A stretch of DNA of 64,000 nucleotides from Enoplolaimus lenunculus (Eukaryota > Nematoda > Enoplea > Enoplida > Thoracostomopsidae): assembly GCA_030248215.1 (NCBI GenBank), contig JASANG010002626.1:1-64000 (forward strand). Direction: 5' to 3'. Position numbers and translations under genes: made by a program. Under the pieces are notes generated by a model. That model saw only the letters and a program-made list of their open reading frames with translations. It had not been told where the DNA came from and searched no databases. Every line of letters begins with the position of its first letter. The first letter of the stretch is position 1. This document shows, one piece after another, positions 55,623 to 64,000 of the stretch.

Positions 55623-58600
55623 GGATGTATCAGCAACGGATACGCATCAGAGTCGGGCAAAATTCGTCAAGAGTCGGATAGTTTTGGCCCGATCCCTGTG
55701 CCTGCAGATCGGTATTATGGTGCAAATACGGCGCGATCAATGATTAATTTTAATATCGGTGGACCAACTGAACGCATGCCAGTGAGTGTTGAACTGATAC
55801 CTCGGGTATAGTTTAGTTATGCTGTAAGAGTGTTTTAGTTAGAGGGCTTTATTTATAAAAGTAGACGTATGCTACTGGCAAAGTTTGTACACGCCACCCA
55901 TTGAAGTGGTAGTCATTATCAGAATTCTTTATCGCATCGCACACTTTAGTATTTTAAAAAGCAAAACTCAAAATTACACAAGTCAAACAGGTTGAACTAC
56001 TTGTAATGTGGTTGAAAATGTCTATAACAGTGGCGTACCGAGAAACTTGATTTGTCTTCTTAGGTTTATTGAAAACCGAACTTCGGGCGCTTTTTTCGGC
56101 GAGTGGAATCCAATGTTGGCCAGGTCTCCAAACAATTAGCTCTCATAACAAACTTCTAAATTCTCTACAGCTCCCTGAAGTTGAGGGGTTTGGGCTGGTA
56201 AACCGTGCAGAATCTTCTGCAACATAAGCGTAACTTGAAGAAAATAACGCGAGTAGAGCGAGCTGAAAGCTATACTTAAATTGGCTTTGCTCAAAAATAA
56301 AATTTTAGTGTGGACTTTGTCGAGAGAGTGCATAGTATGTATAATGCTTCTAACCAACGGTAGATCAAAACAGAGGTGCATAAAATGGAGTTTTGAAGGA
56401 AATATCGCAAGCCAAACGAGCTTATAACCAGACGCATATTTTTTAGTTATTTGTAGTACAAAATTTTAGTTTTGAGCTAGGCATCAGCAGGGATGGGCGG
56501 TCTGGGTTAAAACCTGATACCGAGACTTTTCTCACTGGGCATCCGGACTCAAAGTTAACTTGATGCCAGACGTTAATTTTATCATTATCTTAATGCAAAT
56601 TTTTTGACCGTTGGTCCATTTGGCTAACTTGTCCCTTGTGTGTTTTGCTGAACAACATCGCAAGTTAATTTTGTAAAGATGAATTGTGAAAAACGTATCA
56701 AGCTAGGAGCGCGACAAGCCAGGCGTATATACTTTTAGTACATATATAATTAAATTATATATGGAGACTTGAGAATTAAAATTACAAAGAGGGACCATTG
56801 ACAATTTTTCGACCTCGAAAATTTTCGGGAGGGGAGGTTGGAGTCCACGTCTAAAAATGCCATTGAGCGTTTTTGTGAAGCTGACACGCAATTACACATA
56901 CACATAGATTAACTGGTGTATAGTTTTAGTTGCCGATAATTCACGCATTTGGGATTTTGAAGAAAGCCGCTGCTCTAGTCAACAAAGAGTATGGATTGGA
57001 TCCTAAAATTGCTGAACACATTGTCAAAGCTGCTGATGAGGTGACTGTTTTAATGATTTGTGAAAATTGAATTTAATTGGCTTTGAAACATTTTAAGTCT
57101 CAAACAGGGTGCAACCGGAATTCCGTTTCCGGTTCCGGTTCCGGCATTTTTTCACCTTCCGGTTCCGGTTCCGGTAAATTTTTACCGGATTTAAAAATTC
57201 CGGTATTATAATTTGGCCGTTTTCTTAACTTTGCTAATTTTTAAGAATCTCTTTTGAAAGCCACTTGTACTCCGAATATAAGCCATTGATGGTGGATTTC
57301 ACTTCAGTCGATGATGAAAATCTAAAATACAACAAATAAAATAAATACCTATGTTCGACTAAGGTTATTTCACAAATAATAGAGCAAAAAATAAGATTAA
57401 AATGAAATTTTCGGTGAAATACATTTTTCATTTTCCGGTTCCGGTTCCGGTAAAATTTTCAAATTCCGGTTCCGGTTCCGGTAAATTGTAATTCCGGTTG
57501 CACCCTGGTCTCAAACTACTAAAAATAACGTCAATTGATTACGGATTGGTTTGTAAAGTATTAACTTGTGTTATTCACAACAATAATGAATGTTGTCTGC
57601 GTTATGCAGCTTCCACAATATCATGCGTACATTATGCAGCTTCCACAATATCTTACGCACACCAGGTAAGTTTTATGATGCAGGACGCCAAAACAAAAAA
57701 CCTTCAGTGTTCGTCATTTAACATACTGAAGCTTTTTTCGTTCAGTGTTGCGTGGTATACGCATTATATTGTGAAACTTGCATTGTTATTATTCAGTGGT
57801 ATCTAGTTGGATATAATCAGGACTTCTGGATTATAACGATTCGTTTTCACGTAGTAATCAAGAAATTAAAAAATTATGCTCTGCTTAATTAATGTTTACA
57901 TATTGGGTAATTGCTAAAGGTACAAGTTTGTAGAGAGCTGAGTTTTTCAATAATTAAGCGTAACAGATGCTGTATTTATAGATAATGCTTCATTTAAAAT
58001 ATTGTGTTAGGTTATCGATGGTAAATTAGATGATCATTTCCCGTTGGTTACGTGGCAGACTGGCAGCGGAACTCAATCGAATATGAACATGAATGAAGTT
58101 TTGAGCAACAGAGCGATTGAAATGCTTGGCGGTGAACTTGGATCGAAGAAACCAGTGCATCCGAACGACCATGTCAATATGGGACAAGTAAGTTTCGAAT
58201 TTTTTGGCTGTCACGTAGTTTTCGGATCTGTTAGTGGATCATTATCTTTCCTTGTAGATTAATAACAGCAAATACCGCTGTGTCCGGGGTCCTGGGGTCG
58301 GTTTAGTTGTCGCGAACGTAAGACAACATACATTTTTATCGCACCATAAGGTGCGCTAAATATGTATATCGTTAGTTCATTTAGGTGTTTGTTACCCTGT
58401 GGCAACTTACATATTACAGTTCGGAAACCCTGTTATGCAGTATCGAATGACAGAATGGAAGCGGGGCACCAAACGTGTTCAAAAGCTACGCTAACAGGCG
58501 ACATGCTATTAATATGGCTTTTCTATTTGGTTTAACTGCATTGCCTGCGAAACTCCGAGCAAAGCTCGGAGTTTCGCGAAGCGTTTTATGTTTTGTACTT

Positions 58601-61600
58601 GGGGGTCGAAAGGTGGATGTCCGTCCGTCCGAAAAGAATCTCAGGAACGGCTGAACCGATTTCGATAAACTTTTTTGTTTGAAAGCCAATTATCCTGGGG
58701 TGTTAACCTCGCATTGCGGTTTTAAAATTTTAAGCCGTTTATTAGCTACAAGCTAATTTGCATGATTAATTAAGCCTAAATTAGGACTTTCCACAATATT
58801 TCACTAATTATTACAGTTAGAAGCAATCTAATTTTGGCATTAAAGGGTTTTTGGGTGCGAGAAATCTGTGTAGACTGTTTACAAACATCCAAAACCGATA
58901 ATTGAATAGTTAGCTAATAGTGAATTTGCATATTAGCTTAACTGACAAGACAAAACTAGGACTTTTTAAATTATTTCAATAATTATTAGGGTTTACTGAA
59001 GGTTTTTGGGCGCGAGGAATCTGTATCAATTGTATACAAACCTCCAAAACCGATGATTGAATAGTTAGCTAATAGCTAATTTGCATATTAGCTTAATTGA
59101 CAAGACAAAATTAAGACTTTTAAATTATTCCAAAAAATTATTAGGGTGGCTGAAGGGTTTTTGGGTGCGAGGAATCTGAGGAAATTGCTTACAAACCTCC
59201 AAAACCGGCAAATGAATAGTTAGCTAACAACTAATTTGCATACTACCGTTCGAGCTTCGCTCAATAAATGTAGTCCTACTACGACTGGTATTAGTGTAAT
59301 TTGTCATATTATTCAGAGTTCTAACGATACGTTTCCGACTGCGATGCATGTTGCAGTTGCTAGAGAATTGAACTCTCATCTCCTTCCAAATTTGGAAAAA
59401 TTGCTTGGTGCTATACGGGCAAAATCCAAAGAATATGATCATATTATTAAAATTGGACGAACTCATACTCAGGTTAGCTGTTGTTTTGTCGTGTATAAGT
59501 GCTTGTTTTAGTATTATTGGATGTATGTATGTACTTTATATATATTTCTTTGCAACTTTTTGCATTTTCACTTGGTATTTGACAAGTTCTTATTGATTTC
59601 GTACCTGTGCTTTTCATTGAGAAAAATACAATTCTTCTTTTCACAGTTAAGCTTAAAGTTGGTTGAGTTTATAAAAAGCACAATAAACATAACTTTTTTA
59701 AGCACGTTTTATGAATAATAAAATAGTGATTTCAGGATGCCGTTCCATTAACGCTTGGACAGGAGTTTAGCGGATACGCACAGCAGCTTGAAAACGGAAT
59801 TGCAAGAGTGAAAAATACATTGCCTCGTTTGTACGAACTCGCTTGTGGTCAGAAACTGATATTTTAGATATTTTATTTTGTGGTTTTTACTTACCGCTAG
59901 AAAACGTATGAGACAAGCAGCAATCTTTCGTAGTTTGTGTAGAAGTTTCTTAAACAACAAATTTTTCGCTTTTTACGCTAATGACTGATATAATTTTTAA
60001 GTGGCGAAAAATTGTGTTCAGTTGAGCGAAGCGTGTTAGTTTATTGGCTATGCCAATTGGCTTTTAGAGGATGCATCTTATTGAATATTATTTATCACCG
60101 CTTGTACTTTATGGATCATAATGTTTTAGGCACGGGTAATCTAAATATGGGGCAGAAACGCTTCTAAGCCAGGTAGCCACTTTACCAAACGGTTTATACT
60201 CTGCTAAAATCAGTGTCTCATTAAATCAGGAGTAAACAGTATTTAAGCACCTTTTACTGTAACAAACATGTCAGTTTGGAAAGTAAGGCCGAGCTTCGCT
60301 CAAAAAAATATAGTTCTACTACGACAGGTTGTAATTTGCTTTTAGGTGGAACAGCAGTTGGTACTGGTTTGAATACATATAAAGGATTTGCCGAGAAAAT
60401 AGCTGCTAAAATTTCTGAGTTGACAGGTGAGCCTAAATTACAATTTACAACTTGCAAGGTGGGTAAATACGAGATGAACAACATTCAAAAAATATGTGCT
60501 ATGAAAATTATTTTGCCGCCTCTATAAATTTGGCCGCTTGCTTTAGTAATAAATCCGTGTTGCGGGCCTGTAGCAGTATGTGACTAGAATAGTGCAGATC
60601 GCCCAAAAACTGAGTCCAGCCCTATCCCTGACACATGAGTATGTTTTATTGTAAGCGAACGAACGAACCTAAAAAAAGTTTGCCGTTTCTTTAAGATTCT
60701 TTGCAATTTGCAGTTGTTTTCAAGTTCAGGATTACCATTTGTGACTGCTCCGAACAAGTTTGAAGCGTTAGCAGCTCACGATGCAATGGTTGAAGTCCAT
60801 GGTGCGTTAAACACGGTTGCAGTTTCGATGATGAAAATTGCGAATGATATCCGCTTGCTTGGATCTGGACCACGGTGTGGACTGGGAGAATTGAGTTTGC
60901 CTGAAAATGAGCCTGGAAGCAGCATAATGCCTGGTGAGGCGGGATTGGTCGGATATTGATTTTATCGCACAGCGGCAACTGAGCTCGATAGTAAAATTTT
61001 TTTGGAACCGGAATTGGAAGTTGAATGGATATGGGCTCAAAATTTGCGCGTTGCTGGCAGTATTATTTTCATAAAAAATATATATTTATGTACTGGTTAA
61101 AATTACTTGTTGGTGTGGATTTTTCATTTTTGGCCATGCCACTTTTTGCCTTGCCCTGCAGTCGCAGCAAAATATCTAGTATTTCTACATGTGTTCATAC
61201 CGGAAACGTATATTTATGTCGGTTTTTTCCGGTCGATCGCTTCTGGTGGTGAGTAAATGAATGTGTGTGTGTGAGTTATATTCAAAATGATTCGTAACAA
61301 TGACGTGGTAATATTTGGTGTATTGTTACGACTAGCAAGGAATTTCAAAAGGCTAACGATGGCCTGCAAGCTTATTATTTTTGGATTATATTATAGCAGT
61401 CCCTTGTTGTAATTGGTTTCTAACGTTCAAAATGGAATTTCAAGTGGTTTTTTACCGAGAAGACGAGCATAGAGCGTGGCGATTTTGACTTATGTAGAAC
61501 TTACACGCCCCTTCAGTAGAAAATTCGAGGTACATGCATAGTTGATTTCTAGTATTTTTGCAGGCAAAGTAAACCCGACACAGTGTGAAGCGGTCACAAT

Positions 61601-61988
61601 GGTATCGGCGCAGGTAATGGGAAATCAAGTTGCAGTGTCTATTGGAGGTGCAAACGGCCATTTTGAGCTGAATGTTTTCAAACCGATGATCGTACGCAAT
61701 GTGCTGCACTCGTCCCGACTGCTAGGCGACTGTGCAGTTTCATTTGCCAATAATTGTGTGGTTGGAATCAAAGCAAACGAAACGCATATTGCTAAATTGT
61801 TGCATGAGTCGTTGATGTTGGTCACTGCGCTCAACCCGCATATTGGCTACGACAAAGCGGCACAAATTGCGAAAAAAGCTCACAAAGATGGTACCACGCT
61901 CAAGGAAGCTGCACTAGCGTTGGGGCATTTGACTGACGAACAATTTGGGCAATGGGTTAGGCCGGAAAATATGCTCGGGCCCAAGTGA
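55623..61988 (+). CDS. FH: Fumarate hydratase, class II (fumarase), 8 recognised exons
   Basis: Homotetrameric enzyme that interconverts fumarate and L-malate in the citric acid cycle (mitochondria) and in the cytosol. Exons: about 55623-55781, 56930-57040, 58011-58187, 59317-59472, 59736-59847, 60346-60426, 60730-60933, 61564-61988. Phases close from exon 2 to the TGA. Family landmarks in order: [52 protein letters not shown] (site B); [28 protein letters not shown] with the catalytic His; [40 protein letters not shown], the signature loop with the catalytic Ser, split between the last two exons; and a C-terminal region to NMLGPK. MG replaces the usual KS in HVNKSQSSND. The N-terminal exon with any mitochondrial presequence is not secure; the start of the first exon could also be 55603 (after CTCTAG). 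Introns 3 and 5 end with a shared block, and intron 2 holds a young hAT-like element. Confidence 0.95.
57105..57507. mobile_element. hAT-like CAGGGTGCAACCGGA MITE with perfect 8 bp duplication
   Basis: CAGGGTGCAACCGGAATTCC and GGAATT..GGTTGCACCCTG mirror ends bound 403 bp. GTCTCAAA is present at 57097-57104 and again at 57508-57515, a perfect 8 bp target duplication. CCGGTT hexamers form arrays near both ends. It lies in fumarase intron 2 and is the best-preserved copy of its family here. Confidence 0.92.
57596..57655. repeat. Short tandem duplication, about 31 bp unit
   Basis: TTATGCAGCTTCCACAATATC occurs twice in succession in fumarase intron 2. Confidence 0.75.
58530..59300. repeat. Interspersed repeat with hairpin and about 155 bp internal iterations
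   Basis: It opens with a perfect 14 bp stem, GCGAAACTCCGAGC / AAA / GCTCGGAGTTTCGC (58547-58577), then GTCCGTCCGTCCG and AACGGCTGAACCGATTTCG. Three units of about 150-155 bp follow, marked by TTTTTGGG.GCGAG.AATCTG near 58850, 59005 and 59157, each with GTTAGCTAATAGC-type words. It ends CGAGCTTCGCTC and a tail that reaches almost to exon 4. The GTCCGTCCG...GGCTGAACCGAT motif pair recalls repeats I have seen in other invertebrate genomes. Confidence 0.75.
59255..59316 (+). repeat. Intron 3' terminal block, copy 1
   Basis: CGAGCTTCGCTCAATAAATG, then GTCCTACTACGACTGG and GTGTAATTTG, run up to the exon 4 acceptor at 59316. The matching copy ends intron 5 (60290-60345). Confidence 0.75.
60290..60345 (+). 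repeat. Intron 3' terminal block, copy 2
   Basis: CGAGCTTCGCTCAAAAAAAT, then GTTCTACTACGACAGG and TGTAATTTGC, run into the TTTTAG acceptor of exon 6. About 85 percent identical to copy 1 over some 50 nt, apart from a short gap. Confidence 0.75.
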
Positions 61989-62084
61989 ACATGATGTGAT
62001 GATTAGGTTCGATTGTAGTTTTGTTTAAGTCAGCTCAAATACGGTTTATGTTACAGTTTGTCCAGATGTATTGATTAGCGGTTT

Positions 62085-62132
<48 letters not shown>

Positions 62133-62153
62133 TATAATAATAATAATAATAAT
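62085..62153. repeat. TAA microsatellite
   Basis: About 22 TAA/AAT units with one interruption (ATTATAAT), starting 97 nt after the fumarase stop codon, likely in the 3' UTR or just beyond. Confidence 0.97.
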
Positions 62154-62446
62154 TGGATTTAAATGCATGAAACATTATGTTTTTCATCAAGGGCCTACAT
62201 CTGAATTCCGATGAGAATTCTAGCTCAAGTTAAGTTTGGATTCTGTTTTAATCTGTCGTGTGAGTTTAAAAATGTTTTGAAACAGCACTGCAACACAAAA
62301 CAGTATTTGAAAACGTATTTTAAGTAGTGTTAAACCCATATCTCGGTATTGGTACGGGTACAATCAGGGTTTTGGTATCTGTATACTTGACTGCATACAG
62401 TTTCCGAAACCATAACATTAACATACTAGACGTATGGACATACATA

Positions 62447-62727
62447 CAGTCACGGACAGAATTAAATGTGCAGAAACGCGACTGCGCCAACTGCTGTTGT
62501 GGTTGCGGTTATGTAGCCGAGTGCGTCTGTACCAACAATTTTAGCTGCGTCTATAACCGCAATTTCAACCGCGTCTGTGACCGCAAAACTGCGAGTGTAA
62601 TCGCGATCGCAAAATCGGACCTGCGTCTACGTAAATTGCGGCTGCGAGTGATCGTGTATTCAAGCGATCGCGAGTCCAACCGCGTCTGGGTCGCGATCGC
62701 AGTTGCACTTAATTCAGTCCGTGTCTG
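62447..62727. mobile_element. Tc1-like MITE with a GCGATCGC-rich interior
   Basis: CAGTCACGGACAGAATTAA and TTAATTCAGTCCGTGTCTG are mirrored ends, with TA at both borders (62445-62446, 62728-62729). The ends resemble Tc1-type termini. The interior repeats GCGATCGC, AACCGCGTCTG and AACCGCAA words and is CpG-rich in an AT-rich setting. The long open frame across it is a by-product. Confidence 0.8.
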
Positions 62728-63026
62728 TATATTGCGAAACATTTAAGAAATATATACTTTCACCTCGGAGCTGTTGTGTACATTGAGTTGAACATGGCGC
62801 ATACCCAGACTGGATAAAGCATTTGCAAGAATACCTTCCTTTTAGCTGCGCGGCAATAACTTTTGTGGCTGTAAAAACACTTAGCAAAATAAGCTCAATG
62901 AGAGTGTAGTGTCGGTACGAAAGTATAATCGTGTAAAATTGCTGGGGACCCTGGTTACTCAGGTTTGTTAAAATGGGGACATGGACGTAGTATGTTTGAA
63001 GGTTAAAAACCAAGCTTATAATAATT

Positions 63027-63145
63027 GGGCAATGTAAAGAACAGTGGCGGAACAGTATTATAAGCATATTCCTGAGCCTAAGCCTGAGCGTAAGAATGAG
63101 TTTATTCCTTGGCCTAAGCCTAAGCCAAGCAAAAATGTATTTTAC
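63027..63145. mobile_element. GGCC family-1 MITE, right-truncated
   Basis: GGGCAATGTAAAGAACAGTGG and CGGAACAGTATTATAAGC, two CCTGAGCC/CCTAAGCC clusters and CCAAGCAAAAATG are present. The right terminus is lost. Confidence 0.75.
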
Positions 63146-63149
63146 AGTG

Positions 63150-63719
63150 TCCGTTCAACACTATTAATTTTAATTAAGTAGCATGTTTTGACCAAAATTT
63201 GACGAAATTAATTTGGTAAATCTTGATTTATAAATAAGTGTTTTCAAGCGCTAAATTTTGTTTCTTTAAAATATGCTGCTGTTTCTTCTTGCGTTCATAT
63301 TGTGCATGCTATTGTAAATGCATTCGAATGTGATAAATATTTTATTAAAAACACGCGTTTTTTCATTTTATGACCGGTTAGCTAATTTGTGTTGGCTGAG
63401 TTACTACAGAAGATGATATAAAAAAATTTTGTAACTTTGTCGCAGGTTAGAGGTATATAATTATCGCGCAACTGTAATTTTCGTCGCTGTCGGAAATGGA
63501 TCATTTGAGCTGTGAAAATTTGATCACGATTTAAACCTTGTTCTATTTTTATCATCGCTTTAAACTTATGGTTTCAATCATGTTTGTGAGTATTTCCCAC
63601 GCTGTAAACGTATAGTAAAACTAACGGAAACGGATAGTGATCAAAATAAGGCAATCGGAAACAGAAAACGGATATTGAAGTATAAATTTTCAAAAAAGTT
63701 TTATTTTTCTGCCAACTCA
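63150..63719. other. Gene-free AT-rich spacer
   Basis: No exon or element recognised. Confidence 0.35.
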
Positions 63720-64000
63720 ATGCCGGATTCACGTTACAACCGGGGCAGGCCGGACACGGTTTATCCCATGTTGATTCGACATCAACGTTATAATACGAGC
63801 ACTCATATCGGGTGAACAGATAAAACTCGAATGTCATATGACATTTACAAACCAGTTCTCTCAGAAGATAAATGTGTACAAGAGACGGTATTTCACGTGA
63901 TACTAACGGACATTTATATGCCAATATCATGATATTCCAAAATTACAACGAATATCATATGATATTAATCGGGACACTGTATCTTCGGCTGCTAATAGAT
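63720..64000. mobile_element. Left part of an ATGCCGGATTCACG-type MITE, cut by the window edge
   Basis: ATGCCGGATTCACGTTACAAC and the CATGTTGATTCGACA box match the element at 14557-15127. CATATGACAT-type words follow. The right end is outside the window. Confidence 0.7.

Noticed and set aside
60276-60527. Continuing the sixth fumarase exon through its open frame to 60527
   Set aside because: Family alignment requires the jump from LTG to [11 protein letters not shown], and the GTGAGC donor at 60427 with the TTCAG acceptor at 60729 keeps phase.
62327-62746. 139-codon Arg- and Cys-rich frame on the plus strand
   Set aside because: Most of it reads through a Tc1-like MITE whose CG-rich repeat interior lacks stops by composition.

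Overview
The window is nuclear DNA of an animal: AT-rich, gene-poor and crowded with short DNA-transposon relics. Four spliced host genes can be read, all with GT-AG introns. In order they are: an SLC22-type organic-ion transporter on the minus strand (13320-24134, 8 exons, 532 aa); a muscle LIM protein of the MLP/CRP family on the plus strand (35287-41807, 3 exons, 115 aa); a ubiquitin-ribosomal protein eL40 fusion, UBA52 type, on the plus strand (46521-48602, 4 exons, 129 aa); and a class II fumarate hydratase on the plus strand (about 55623-61988, at least 8 exons). In the first three genes every exon phase closes exactly. The fumarase closes from its second visible exon to the stop, but its true N-terminal exon is uncertain.

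The organism cannot be named from this window. Two weak hints point to a nematode or a near relative: abundant TTAGGC arrays (the nematode telomere hexamer) and a muscle LIM protein with a tail after the LIM domain. The TTAGGC arrays lie inside transposons, however, so they are not proof.

Layout. 1-930 is a 178-180 bp satellite. 930-13300 holds a possible TATA promoter, an unassigned stretch, and then a dense bed of miniature inverted-repeat elements. 13320-24134 is the transporter, whose introns carry at least ten element families. 24200-34200 is repeats: a 163 bp duplication, a 128 bp satellite, nested elements and a C-rich block. 34455-35015 is a 101 bp satellite directly upstream of the muscle LIM gene. 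41800-46500 is repeats plus a compositionally distinct block. 48600-55600 is mostly gene-free, with one possible decayed coding stretch. 62000-64000 has a TAA microsatellite and more elements.

The element families are defined here by their ends: two related GGCCAATGT families with TTAGGC interiors; several hAT-like families (two copies with perfect 8 bp target duplications); a TA-flanked family with CTGTAGTGACCCGAATAAG ends; a CACTG family pair; a TTAA-flanked family carrying a tRNA-like segment; a CG-rich GCGCTATAC family; and foldback elements. None encodes a recognisable transposase here. No capsid, envelope or reverse-transcriptase gene was recognised.

The genes are unrelated housekeeping or muscle genes and do not form a pathway. 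The strongest leads are: (a) TTAGGC and other family-specific hexamer arrays inside miniature transposons; (b) two tRNA-bearing TTAA elements inserted just inside 5' splice sites in the same orientation relative to two different genes; (c) a shared block of about 50 nt at the 3' ends of two fumarase introns; and (d) a tandem array with E-box motifs just upstream of the muscle gene.
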